Shown piece by piece: positions 7,149 through 14,713 of a DNA stretch of 18,976 bases. The first letter of the stretch is position 1. Every line of letters begins with the position of its first letter. Both the position numbers and the translations under genes were made by a program. Under the pieces are notes generated by a model, which was given only the letters and a program-made list of their open reading frames with translations, had not been told where the DNA came from and did not search any database. The stretch is from CAYONZ01 sp964405465 (GTDB lineage Bacteria > Bdellovibrionota > Bdellovibrionia > Bdellovibrionales > JAMPXM01): contig CAYONZ010000060.1 of the NCBI GenBank assembly GCA_964405465.1, positions 1-18,976 on the forward strand. The letters run 5' to 3'.

Positions 7149-8081
7149 TTAGAGATCCCAGCGTAAGTTGAGCATTGGATCGCCAGTCGCAGAAATCACT
7201 GGGCTGACGTTTGGTAAATAAGATTTATTTTGCAATGAGTTCTGAAGCTCAGGATGATTACCGCGAGTCACAATTTTAGCGAATTGATAGCCGAGTGCGG
7301 CTGCAATTGGAAAATCACTCCACCAATGAATACTCGTGCCGACTAAACCCACTGCGATCCATCCTAGAACTGGGTAGCCAACGTAAGGAAGCCATTTAAC
7401 ATGAGGATAATTGTCTTCAATTACCATGTAGGTGGTAACTGCTGTTGAAAGATGCCCTGATGGCACAGCATCGAATTTTTGAAAGTCTTTATTGTATTCA
7501 AGCTGATTTGGAAATGGACGCCATCTTCCCGTACGCTCTTCAGAACTAAAGGGGCTCTCGCGTCCTGTGGTGCGTTTGATGAGTTGAACAATTATTCCTG
7601 TTGATAGAATCGATTCAGTGATCTGTGCTGCAGTTCGCAGTGCACGTTTATTTGGAGAGATGGCACTTGCAGCAAGAAATCCACCAACAATTCCAAATTG
7701 AAAAAAACCATCGCCCATACTGACGCCTGCTGAGCAAAAATCGTGAAAGCGGTCGCTTTGTAAAAAAGGTTTACGCACCATTTGCCAACTCTCGTAATCA
7801 GTCGCAATCATGGCGCCAGTCATGGCGGTGACCCCCAGAATTCCTGGCAAACTTTCAGGAGAAAGAATTTGATCTGCCCAAATTTTTAAATTTTCAGGAA
7901 TATGAGTGATTGGGTCAGAGAGCTTGGGCACTTGAATATCAGCAGAGTTTGAGAAGTCAAACTCAGACGCCAGAGGGCTCTTGGACTCCTGTTGCACTTC
8001 AACTGCCGATACAGATATCGGTCGCGTGAATGTTGCTATGGCCAAAGAGAGTGCAACTAAAATATGAAGCCGACGTTCCAT
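7149..8081 (-). CDS. PAP2-superfamily phosphatase, variant motif type
   Basis: 310 residues with an N-terminal signal peptide (to about 26) and several hydrophobic segments. PAP2 motifs: KRTTGRESP (K169 to P177), VPSGH (207-210) and IHWWSD (H252, D256). Compared with the classical KX6RP and SRX5HX3D, the arginine before P177 is serine and the SR pair before H252 is absent (VGLVGTS). The TGRESP form together with PSGHL and HW.SD is a recognisable subfamily, so it may be active; family members remove phosphates from lipids such as undecaprenyl diphosphate, phosphatidate or lipid A. ATG at 8081 follows GGGGA at good spacing. Last gene of a four-gene operon, overlapping the preceding gene by 25 bases. 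Envelope location with periplasmic active site is expected. Substrate unknown. Confidence 0.85.
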   Translation of the reverse strand: MERRLHILVALSLAIATFTRPISVSAVEVQQESKSPLASEFDFSNSADIQVPKLSDPITHIPENLKIWADQILSPESLPGILGVTAMTGAMIATDYESWQMVRKPFLQSDRFHDFCSAGVSMGDGFFQFGIVGGFLAASAISPNKRALRTAAQITESILSTGIIVQLIKRTTGRESPFSSEERTGRWRPFPNQLEYNKDFQKFDAVPSGHLSTAVTTYMVIEDNYPHVKWLPYVGYPVLGWIAVGLVGTSIHWWSDFPIAAALGYQFAKIVTRGNHPELQNSLQNKSYLPNVSPVISATGDPMLNLRWDL

Positions 8082-8668
8082 GCAAGTCCCCGAATATAGT
8101 GTGAGCTGTAGGCCTGATTAAAGAAATCAAGATGAGTTAAAAGCGAACCTCGTTCGTATACTTTCCAGCCATAGCCAGTGCCAATTTTAACAAATGACCC
8201 ATTGAACTGTTCTTCTTCAAAGGCTCCGTTGTTTTGTTGAATAACACGATAAAGTCGAGAGGCACCAAGGTCGCCGCGAACAAAAAATCCTCGCCCAATA
8301 GTTCCGTCAAAGTAATATTGGCCGCTGGCGCCAGCATTGAACGCATAAAAGGAAAGGCTATTGCCCTCACGAAAAGCGCGTGAGACGCTTTCAAAGACAG
8401 CCGTTACAAACGGTCCAACCAATAGGCCGGAGGTTGGTTTATAATAGATAACTGGAAAATCCATCATTCCAGCAAACGGACTGATTTCTCCCTTGGCTTT
8501 CTCTTGCTCGATCATCGAAGAAAACTCGGCATCATAAGAGGGTCGTGAGACTCCTGAGCTGACATACATATACCAGTGATGGTTCTCAAACGGAGTGGCA
8601 GCGTCTGCATGTACCTGTTCACACACCGATGTTGAGAAAAGCAAAAATGCCCAAAAAAATATTTTCAT
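8057..8668 (-). CDS. small outer-membrane beta-barrel protein (hypothetical)
   Basis: 203 residues. Signal peptide MKIFFWAFLLFSTS with cleavage near HADA, then alternating hydrophobic/polar strands rich in Gly, Tyr and Phe (SFYAFNAGASGQYYF, GFFVRGDLGASRLYR, FVKIGTGYGWKVYERG) and a C-terminal phenylalanine (NVGFIF), the usual signature of an outer-membrane barrel. Length suggests about 8 strands. The start ATG overlaps the preceding gene's TAA (TAATG) and its end overlaps the PAP2 gene by 25 bases, so it is tightly coupled to both. I do not recognise the family. A role beside the PAP2 enzymes, such as lipid A modification or substrate access, is inference. Confidence 0.75.
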   Translation of the reverse strand: MKIFFWAFLLFSTSVCEQVHADAATPFENHHWYMYVSSGVSRPSYDAEFSSMIEQEKAKGEISPFAGMMDFPVIYYKPTSGLLVGPFVTAVFESVSRAFREGNSLSFYAFNAGASGQYYFDGTIGRGFFVRGDLGASRLYRVIQQNNGAFEEEQFNGSFVKIGTGYGWKVYERGSLLTHLDFFNQAYSSHYIRGLAWNVGFIF

Positions 8669-9309
8669 TAGAATCTAAACCCCATTTGAAAACGAGCAAA
8701 CACACCCGAAAAATTTCCGATCTTATGTGAACCACTAGATGTGAGTAAAAAATTTCCATCCTGATCTTTAAAGTCGCCCATTAACATCTGTTGGTATCCA
8801 GCCTCGGCACCCAATGTAAAGACATCAAGGTGCCAACCGGCTTCGGCACCCACCGTAAAACTTTGACTATAGGACGGCACATAGGTCGTACGACCTCCAC
8901 CAATCGGTTGGACTTCAACCCTAGGCATATGAAAAAAACCGAGAGTAACAATGGGACCCCAATAGATACGATTTCGTTCAAACCGTTTAGCTAAAATTGC
9001 CGCAAATCGATAGAGGTCGAGCTCAACTTTATCTTTCAAAATATTACCAGCAATGCTCGACTCATTTTCTACTCTTATCCCAAGCATCATAGGGTTCTGT
9101 TCTTCGGCCCAAAGCAAATCAGAACCAAATGGCAAAATGAGTTTTGTTTGATAGTCGCCTGCAAAGCCATCGTTGAAATCTTTTGGTTGAGTGGGTAACC
9201 CACCGACATGAAGGCGAGCTTCAACATATGCCGAAGACGGATTTGCAGAAAATAACGAAATAAAAAAAGCCGAAGTCAGCAAGATCGAAAAAACAAGATT
9301 TATTGACAT
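8668..9309 (-). CDS. small outer-membrane beta-barrel protein (hypothetical)
   Basis: 213 residues from the ATG at 9309. Signal peptide of the kind MSINLVFSILLTSAFFISLF ending near SSA, then barrel-like strands (EARLHVGGL, LYRFAAILAKRF, IYWGPIVTLGFFHM, SFTVGAEAGWHLDVF, TLGAEAGYQQM) and the C-terminal FARFQMGFRF with terminal Phe. The frame also extends to a TTG at 9336; neither start has a good ribosome site, and I prefer the ATG since it begins the signal peptide. It lies 36 bases after the preceding PAP2 gene and is joined to the next barrel by TAATG. The two barrel proteins have similar size and layout but I see no clear sequence repeat between them. Family not recognised. Confidence 0.75.
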   Translation of the reverse strand: MSINLVFSILLTSAFFISLFSANPSSAYVEARLHVGGLPTQPKDFNDGFAGDYQTKLILPFGSDLLWAEEQNPMMLGIRVENESSIAGNILKDKVELDLYRFAAILAKRFERNRIYWGPIVTLGFFHMPRVEVQPIGGGRTTYVPSYSQSFTVGAEAGWHLDVFTLGAEAGYQQMLMGDFKDQDGNFLLTSSGSHKIGNFSGVFARFQMGFRF

Positions 9310-9345
9310 TGCCAAAGTATGAACAAAGTTTCTCAATGCGACAAG

Positions 9346-10152
9346 CTAAAATGATGTTGCAAAGAAACCGGCGACACCGCGCATGTCATCTGTTGGGATC
9401 ACAAATGCAAATGATTCGGATGGGGTTGTTCGCGAAGAATTATCATCAGCTGTTTTGTGTGAGGGCGTATATTTTTGTGCGAGACCAATTCCATATGATG
9501 CGCCAATTGTTGCCCCAGCCACAACATCCTGTAGCCAGTGACGATTATCATTGATTCGACTAGCAGCTACGAAGGTCGCCAGCGCATAGCTGGCTACTCC
9601 ATAGTACCACTCGTGTTCACTGGCAACAACAGAGGCAAACGCAAAAGCGGAGGTCGAATGTCCAGATGGAAAGGCATTTCGTTCGTTGCCATTGTCGGGC
9701 CGAGGCTCGCGAATCGAATATTTAAGCACAGTCGTGGCCAGTCCAGAATAGGCTGATGCTTTGGTCATAAGCCAGGCTCTTCGATGCGAGTCAAGGCTGT
9801 CTGTCTGGTAATAGTGGGCACCAAATCCAATTAAATAAAAAATATTTGGAAGCATTTGACCACTTAAATCACCGAAGCGTGAAAGGCTCCCGAGAGGTTT
9901 TCGTTCGGACCAACTCTCCTGTAGTGGGTGGGCGATAGAGTTTTGCGTTGCCACCACTAAAATAGTTAAGCCTCCTCCTAGCCAAAGTAGATTCTGGGCC
10001 TGACCTGTAAGTGGAGAAGTAAGGTCTGATGGCCATTCTTGTTTGAGATGATCCCATCCAATCTGAGTGCTTACATCAGTTTCGAGGCACAAGCTGATTT
10101 GCGAGTAGGTGAAAATAGCAATGAGGCACAGAGTTTTTAAAATTTCTTTCAT
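9346..10152 (-). CDS. PAP2-superfamily phosphatase, canonical motifs
   Basis: 268 residues. Signal peptide or first membrane segment at the N-terminus (to about 22), then several hydrophobic segments. All three PAP2 motifs are canonical: KYSIREPRP (K144, R151, P152), FPSGH (162-165) and SRINDNRHWLQD (S198, R199, H205, D209). Such enzymes hydrolyse phosphate esters or diphosphates of lipids at the periplasmic face, for example undecaprenyl diphosphate recycling, phosphatidylglycerophosphate or lipid A. First gene of the reverse four-gene operon and divergent from lon; no Shine-Dalgarno is evident before its ATG. The true substrate cannot be inferred from sequence. Confidence 0.9.
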   Translation of the reverse strand: MKEILKTLCLIAIFTYSQISLCLETDVSTQIGWDHLKQEWPSDLTSPLTGQAQNLLWLGGGLTILVVATQNSIAHPLQESWSERKPLGSLSRFGDLSGQMLPNIFYLIGFGAHYYQTDSLDSHRRAWLMTKASAYSGLATTVLKYSIREPRPDNGNERNAFPSGHSTSAFAFASVVASEHEWYYGVASYALATFVAASRINDNRHWLQDVVAGATIGASYGIGLAQKYTPSHKTADDNSSRTTPSESFAFVIPTDDMRGVAGFFATSF

Positions 10153-10252
10153 TCAAAAACTGTACGTTGAATCAAATGGGCTTTCATCAAAAAAATCTAT
10201 TCAAAGCATAAGTACGAATTTGCATCTACTCGACTGTTGATTCTTTGATACC

Positions 10253-10269
10253 TCATTTAAACTAAATGA
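10253..10269. repeat. 17-bp dyad in the PAP2/lon divergent region
   Basis: TCATTTA (10253-10259), a 3-base centre AAC, and TAAATGA (10263-10269) form a perfect 7-bp inverted repeat between the divergent PAP2 operon and lon. It could be an operator for either direction. It is short and A/T-rich, so chance is a fair alternative. Confidence 0.3.
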
Positions 10270-10310
10270 AGCGAAACGGGGAACATTTTGTGAACCAAAT
10301 TTTTCGCAGT

Positions 10311-10338
10311 CTTGACAGAAAACAGGAGCGCCTCATAT
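10311..10338 (+). promoter_or_regulatory. sigma-32 (heat-shock)-like promoter of lon
   Basis: CTTGACA (10311-10317), a 13-base spacer and CCTCATAT (10331-10338) resemble the RpoH consensus CTTGAAA ... CCCCATNT, differing at one position in the first box and one in the second. lon is a known member of the E. coli heat-shock regulon. The same TTGACA could also serve as a sigma-70 -35 with a poor -10 (ATATTT). Either way the transcription start would lie near the ATG at 10346. Confidence 0.5.
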
Positions 10339-10345
10339 TTCAACC

Positions 10346-12832
10346 ATGAGTAACTTAATAAAACACCCAAATGCTCAAATCCCGATCCTAGCTCTTCAAA
10401 ACACAGTTGTTTTCCCTGGGCAAACGATGCCGTTGTTGGTTGGTCGCGCGCAGAGCTCGAGTGCTCTTGAGGCGGCCCGAATAAATGGTGGTTGGATGCT
10501 TGCGATTGCACAACGGTCTGAAAAGCGCGAAGATCATATTGTAACCAAAGACGATCTTTACAAGATCGGCTCACTCTGTCGGATTGATCAAGTTGATGGC
10601 GACGCAGAACATGGCTATCGGGTGATCATCACTGGTGGCGTTCGATTTCAGGTCACAGAAATAGATTCTGGCCCTGGATATATGCGGGGTAGCGGCTTCG
10701 CACTTGAGGACGTTCAAGATATGGACGTTGAAACATCTAAAATTCTACTCGACAATATGAAACAGTTAAGTCGTGAAATCTTGGGTCTTTTTGGATCTGA
10801 GTCCTCACGTGCGGCTTCGATGGTTGAAGCCATTGATGATCCAGTCTTGCTGACCCATATGATCTCCCAGCATATTGAAGTGAGTTTGCCTGATCGCCAA
10901 GAGTTGCTCGAGATGGTTTCGTTAAAAACTAGATGTTTGCGCATACTTGATTTAATGGTGCGGCAACGTGAAAATTTGAAACTGCGAAAAGAAGTTTCTA
11001 ATAAGATTTCTTCAAAGATGGGCAAGCAGCAGCGACAAAATATTTTGCGTGAACAGATTCGATTGTTGCAAGAGGAACTCGATGACGACAAAACTCTTGG
11101 TGGCGGTAAAGACTACTATCAAAAGATTGAAGAAGCTCAAATGCCAGAAGATGTCGAGCGGGTTGCACTAGAACAGATGGCACGTCTTGAAAGTTTAGGT
11201 CCGCAGTCGCCTGAGACCAATGTCATTCGTAATTATCTTGATCTACTTTGTGCCATGCCGTGGAAGAAGTCGAGTGATTCGAGTATCGACTTGGATCGGG
11301 CTCGTGAGATTCTTGATGCTGAACACTATGGCTTGGACAAAGTGAAAAAAAGAATCATTCAACATTTGGCCGTAATGAAAATGAAATCTCGCACTCATGC
11401 CAATGCCCCAGCTGGAACTGTGGTGGGCCCTGAAAAGAAAGGTTCGATCTTACTTTTGGTCGGGCCTCCAGGGGTTGGTAAAACGAGCTTGGGTAAGAGT
11501 ATTGCTCGCGCCTTGAGCCGCAAGTTTGTACGCGTGAGTCTTGGTGGTGTTCGCGATGATGCTGAAATCAGAGGTCATCGCCGCACTTATGTGGGAGCCA
11601 TGCCGGGTCGAATAGTTGATGGCATTAAGCGTGCGGGTGAAAATAATCCGGTTTTTGTGCTTGATGAAATCGACAAGATGAATCGTGGATATGGCGGAGA
11701 CCCAGCAAGTGCTATGCTTGAGGTGCTAGACCCAGAACAAAATACCAACTTCATGGATCATTACTTGGATGTCCCTTTTGATTTGTCGAATGTTTTCTTT
11801 GTTGCTACGGCCAACTCACTCGAGACCATCCCGGGCCCTTTATTGGACCGTATGGAAGTCATTCAGTTGAGTGGATACACGACTGCTGAAAAACTTCACA
11901 TATGCAAAACGCATTTGGTTCCTAGGCAACTCGACGAACATGGTTTGACAAAAGACCAGCTCGAAATATCAGAAGAGGTGCAGTTGCGATTGATTTCAGC
12001 CTATACCCGTGAGGCCGGTGTTCGCGATTTACAGCGTATGGTTGCGGCTGTGATCAGAGGTTCAACTGAGCAGGTGTTAAAGGCGGGAGCGGTTTTGCCT
12101 GTACGTCCAACAATTGCCGATCTAGATGAAATTTTGGGGCAAGAGCGATTTTCATATGAAGAAGCTCAAAAACAAATGCCTCCCGGAGTGGTCACGGGTC
12201 TTGCTTGGACTCCGATGGGTGGAGATATTCTTTTTGTCGAAGCTTCGGCGATGCCTGGCAATGGCAAGGTGACTCTGACCGGACAGCTTGGCGACGTGAT
12301 GAAAGAGTCTGCGCAGATTGCGTTGTCGCTCATTCGATCACGATTGGGTCCGATTCCAAACGGCTTTCTTTTTGATAAATCTGATATTCACATCCACGTT
12401 CCTGCAGGGGCAATTCCTAAAGATGGACCATCCGCCGGAGTGACTATGTTCACAACGATCGCAAGTCTTGTTCTTGGTAAATCCGTCGATCCGAAGCTTG
12501 CGATGACGGGCGAAGTGACTTTGCGAGGTGCGGTGACTCCTGTTGGAGGAATCAAAGAAAAAATAATTGCTGCACATCGAGCCGGAGTGAAACGAGTTGT
12601 GATGTGTAAGAAAAATGAGCGAGACTTGCGTGAAGTGCCTCTCGAGATCAAAGAGGAAATGCATTTCTCATTTGTTGAAAATGTTGACGAGCTTATCACT
12701 GCCGTTTTTGGAGAATCTGTGACACTCATTCATCCGCTTTTAGGTGCAGGTATGACCGGGACTGATTCCAATTCACTGTCAAGATCTACTCCGTCCTCCG
12801 GGCCAGCAGTAGCATGTAACGGAAAGTGCTAA
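10346..12832 (+). CDS. lon: ATP-dependent protease Lon
   Basis: 828 residues, cytoplasmic. The AAA+ Lon protease degrades misfolded and specific regulatory proteins. Domains in order: LON substrate-binding domain (about 10-205), helical/coiled segment (about 205-330), AAA+ with Walker A GPPGVGKT (373-380) and Walker B VFVLDEID (436-443), and the S16 peptidase domain with PKDGPSAGVTM (catalytic S696) and GGIKEK (K739), spaced 43 residues as in E. coli Lon. Length is near the family norm, with a short Ser/Thr/Gly-rich tail after about 800. The start ATG has no Shine-Dalgarno at usual spacing: AGGAG lies 17 bases upstream. It follows a sigma-32-like promoter closely. The stop is inside the A-tract that serves as T-tract of the facing porin terminator. 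Identity is very confident. Confidence 0.98.
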   Translation: MSNLIKHPNAQIPILALQNTVVFPGQTMPLLVGRAQSSSALEAARINGGWMLAIAQRSEKREDHIVTKDDLYKIGSLCRIDQVDGDAEHGYRVIITGGVRFQVTEIDSGPGYMRGSGFALEDVQDMDVETSKILLDNMKQLSREILGLFGSESSRAASMVEAIDDPVLLTHMISQHIEVSLPDRQELLEMVSLKTRCLRILDLMVRQRENLKLRKEVSNKISSKMGKQQRQNILREQIRLLQEELDDDKTLGGGKDYYQKIEEAQMPEDVERVALEQMARLESLGPQSPETNVIRNYLDLLCAMPWKKSSDSSIDLDRAREILDAEHYGLDKVKKRIIQHLAVMKMKSRTHANAPAGTVVGPEKKGSILLLVGPPGVGKTSLGKSIARALSRKFVRVSLGGVRDDAEIRGHRRTYVGAMPGRIVDGIKRAGENNPVFVLDEIDKMNRGYGGDPASAMLEVLDPEQNTNFMDHYLDVPFDLSNVFFVATANSLETIPGPLLDRMEVIQLSGYTTAEKLHICKTHLVPRQLDEHGLTKDQLEISEEVQLRLISAYTREAGVRDLQRMVAAVIRGSTEQVLKAGAVLPVRPTIADLDEILGQERFSYEEAQKQMPPGVVTGLAWTPMGGDILFVEASAMPGNGKVTLTGQLGDVMKESAQIALSLIRSRLGPIPNGFLFDKSDIHIHVPAGAIPKDGPSAGVTMFTTIASLVLGKSVDPKLAMTGEVTLRGAVTPVGGIKEKIIAAHRAGVKRVVMCKKNERDLREVPLEIKEEMHFSFVENVDELITAVFGESVTLIHPLLGAGMTGTDSNSLSRSTPSSGPAVACNGKC

Positions 12833-12864
12833 AAATAAAAAAACCCGTATCTTTCGATACGGGT
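12833..12864 (-). terminator. intrinsic terminator of the porin gene
   Basis: ACCCGTATC (12843-12851), loop TTTC, GATACGGGT (12856-12864): a perfect 9-bp stem. Read on the reverse strand it is followed by TTTTTTTATTTTTA, a strong U-tract, so it ends the reverse porin transcript. That tract runs right up to the lon stop codon at 12830-12832. On the forward strand there is no T-run, so lon termination here would be weak. Confidence 0.88.
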
Positions 12865-12903
12865 CTATACAGGCCTCGTTTATTTAAATAAATTGCTCGG
12901 AGC

Positions 12904-14001
12904 TTAGAACTTAACAACAACTTCTGCAGCAAGTTTATTGCGTGCAACCGATGTGTCGCCAGAAGCGATACCGCTCTTGCCCATGAAGTAGCAAAGGTTT
13001 GCCGTCATGTTTTTTGATTCCTGATAGCTTGCAACCAAACGATGGCTGTTTCCGTTTGTTCCACCACCGAAAGAGTCTCCATCAGTGAAAACAGATACAG
13101 TCGCATCTTTTTTGATCTCACGGTAGTCATAAGAAAGAGCAAAGTCGCCTTTTTCTTTCAATGAACCGTACTTTACTCCAACCATGTAACCGTCTTTGTC
13201 ATCAGTCACATCGCTATTGGTATTGCGAACATACTCTACAGAAGCGACAAGTGGTTTGCCTGCAACTGGAGTTGTGAATGCAACATCGACAACCATTGGC
13301 TTATATCCATAAGTGTATCGAGTTCCTGCACTTGCATATGTCGTGTTGGTAGCTGATGAGCCAAGAATAGTGTGGCTTTGCAAGTTTTGAAAATCATGCA
13401 TCGCTACAGCAACACCTAGAGTTTGCTCGTCCATTGCAATTTTACCACCGATTTGCGCTGTGTATTGGTGAACATCGCTCTTATATGCGGTGGTGTTTTT
13501 ATCAAGGATAGAATCCATCAAATTTACGAAAATCTCGCTTGAACCCATTTTTGTTGAGTAGGTCAATGCAAGTGCATCGAAATTTACATCAGAGTCGAAA
13601 ACCATATCAGCGTCAGCTGCTGCATAAAGTGGGTTCGCGATACGTCCACCTTTTAGGTTCATTCCTGACATCAGCATCCAGTTGAAAGCTGCGCGATCAA
13701 GTGTGATCGAGTAGTTCGCGTTGGCATTTGCAGAAGTACCCAAATCTTGGTTAGTTGAAGTGCGACCTGGTGCTGTTGAAAGGCGTGCCTCAACACCTAC
13801 TTCATCATCAACTTGTGCTTTTGCGCCTAAGCGAAAACGAAGTCTGTCTTTATCGTATGAACTTACTGCTGATCCTTCAGAACCAACATTTTCATGGCGA
13901 TAGCGAATGTCTCCACCAAGTTTGAAGTCCTCGGCATGAGCCGCTGTTGCAACCAGAGATGCAACTGCAGCTAGAAAAAAAGATCCTGTTGTCGTTTTCA
14001 T
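12904..14001 (-). CDS. outer-membrane porin-like protein
   Basis: 365 residues. A clean signal peptide (MKTTTGSFFLAAVASLVATAAHA^ED) leads into a chain of amphipathic strands such as FKLGGDIRYRHENV, RLRFRLGAKAQVDDEVGVEARL and LVASVEYVRN, ending AAEVVVKF with C-terminal Phe: a general diffusion-type porin or barrel of about 16 strands by length. The ATG is preceded by GGGGAGGG with an 8-base gap, a strong site. It is monocistronic, with its own terminator downstream and a long upstream region (14002-14343). Pore substrate specificity is not readable. A strong ribosome site and terminator suit an abundant envelope protein, which is inference. Confidence 0.85.
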   Translation of the reverse strand: MKTTTGSFFLAAVASLVATAAHAEDFKLGGDIRYRHENVGSEGSAVSSYDKDRLRFRLGAKAQVDDEVGVEARLSTAPGRTSTNQDLGTSANANANYSITLDRAAFNWMLMSGMNLKGGRIANPLYAAADADMVFDSDVNFDALALTYSTKMGSSEIFVNLMDSILDKNTTAYKSDVHQYTAQIGGKIAMDEQTLGVAVAMHDFQNLQSHTILGSSATNTTYASAGTRYTYGYKPMVVDVAFTTPVAGKPLVASVEYVRNTNSDVTDDKDGYMVGVKYGSLKEKGDFALSYDYREIKKDATVSVFTDGDSFGGGTNGNSHRLVASYQESKNMTANLCYFMGKSGIASGDTSVARNKLAAEVVVKF

Positions 14002-14343
14002 AGAGTAATCCCTCCCCTATTTTTGTCTAGTTGTTCCTTTATCACCTCATAACAAAATCGTAATGTCATGTTTTATTTGTCTCAAAATGGGTCAACGTGA
14101 TTTGGATGAGACCCTGACTTGACTTCAGAACGCTATTGGGCCTCGACCATGGTCTAGTTTTGGCAAAGTTCTGGTAAGTCTGTCGCAAACCAAGCAAATA
14201 CATTCTGTTTAGGATGTGTCTGCACCGTCTTTGAGTGAGACAGTCGCGATAAACACAAATAAACTTTTTTTCATTTTGCCGTCATTCTTCATTCACGCTC
14301 GTGAGGCAAACTGATTTCAACAACAACCCATAAGGAGGATCGA
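14002..14343. other. divergent intergenic region, porin / charged exported protein
   Basis: 342 bases without a convincing gene. It holds the porin's ribosome site at its left end, a 10-bp palindrome GACCATGGTC (14145-14154), a 6-bp inverted pair GTCTCA/TGAGAC (14079-14084 and 14107-14112), and a loose FliA-like promoter near 14260. No tRNA or recognisable small RNA is seen, though a small RNA cannot be excluded. Confidence 0.5.
14260..14285 (+). promoter_or_regulatory. weak sigma-28-like promoter before the charged exported protein
   Basis: TAAACTTT (14260-14267) matches the FliA -35 consensus at 7 of 8. After a 10-base spacer (consensus 11) comes GCCGTCAT (14278-14285), which matches GCCGATAA at 5 of 8. 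The start would lie about 50 bases before the ATG at 14344. Weak; treat as a candidate. Confidence 0.25.
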
Positions 14344-14616
14344 ATGGGAATGAAGTTAATAATCAAGTCAGCGATGCTGGCGACTGTAGCTGGATTTGTA
14401 ATGGCAACAACTGGTGCGGCATTTGCTGACGATGCAAAAGCGCCAGCGGGTGAAGTACAAGCCGCGAAAGAAGTGGTTAAAGAAGATCGAGCTAAGATGA
14501 AAGAAGATCACGAGAAAATGAAAGAAGACAAAAAGAAATTGCGTGAAGCACGTAAGAAAAGGCGTGAAGAGCGAAAAGCTCGCCACGAAGCCAAAGAAGC
14601 TGCAGAGAAAAAGTAA
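14344..14616 (+). CDS. small exported, highly charged protein with 7-residue repeats
   Basis: 90 residues. Signal peptide (MGMKLIIKSAMLATVAGFVM..., likely cleavage AFA^DD after residue 28), giving a mature chain of about 62 residues of which 40 are Lys, Arg, Glu or Asp. From residue 46 a 7-residue periodicity is plain: KEDRAKM, KEDHEKM, KEDKKKL, REARKKR, REERKAR, HEAKEAA. Only one hydrophobic residue occurs per early repeat, so a long charged single helix is likelier than a classical coiled coil. Net charge is about +6. The ATG follows AAGGAGGA at near-ideal spacing, suggesting strong translation. No family recognised; binding to nucleic acid, LPS or peptidoglycan is conceivable but unsupported. 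Confidence 0.8.
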   Translation: MGMKLIIKSAMLATVAGFVMATTGAAFADDAKAPAGEVQAAKEVVKEDRAKMKEDHEKMKEDKKKLREARKKRREERKARHEAKEAAEKK

Positions 14617-14624
14617 GCAGTCGA

Positions 14625-14648
14625 CGAGGGCGCATGTGGGTGCGCTCG
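14625..14648 (+). repeat. G/C-rich hairpin after the charged protein gene
   Basis: CGAGGGCGCA and TGCGCTCG fold into a stem with a two-base bulge and a short loop, starting 9 bases after the stop codon. No T-tract follows, so it is not an intrinsic terminator by itself; it may stabilise the 3' end of the mRNA or be chance. Confidence 0.3.
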
Positions 14649-14713
14649 ATATTGACCGCGCCGCAATGTGGATGATGCGGACAGGCTTGTAAAAAAAGTC
14701 GAACGACACTGGA

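Noticed and set aside
7136..7150. A/T-rich inverted repeat AAATAG/CTATTT across the end of the first PAP2 gene
   Set aside because: Only six A/T-rich base pairs with a three-base loop and no T-run after it on the reverse strand, so not a terminator on present evidence.
12338..12729. Two reverse open frames of 108 and 113 codons inside lon
   Set aside because: They lie opposite the conserved peptidase domain of lon; shadow frames.
14145..14154. GACCATGGTC palindrome as an operator
   Set aside because: A 10-bp palindrome is expected by chance at about this frequency, and it does not extend at either side.
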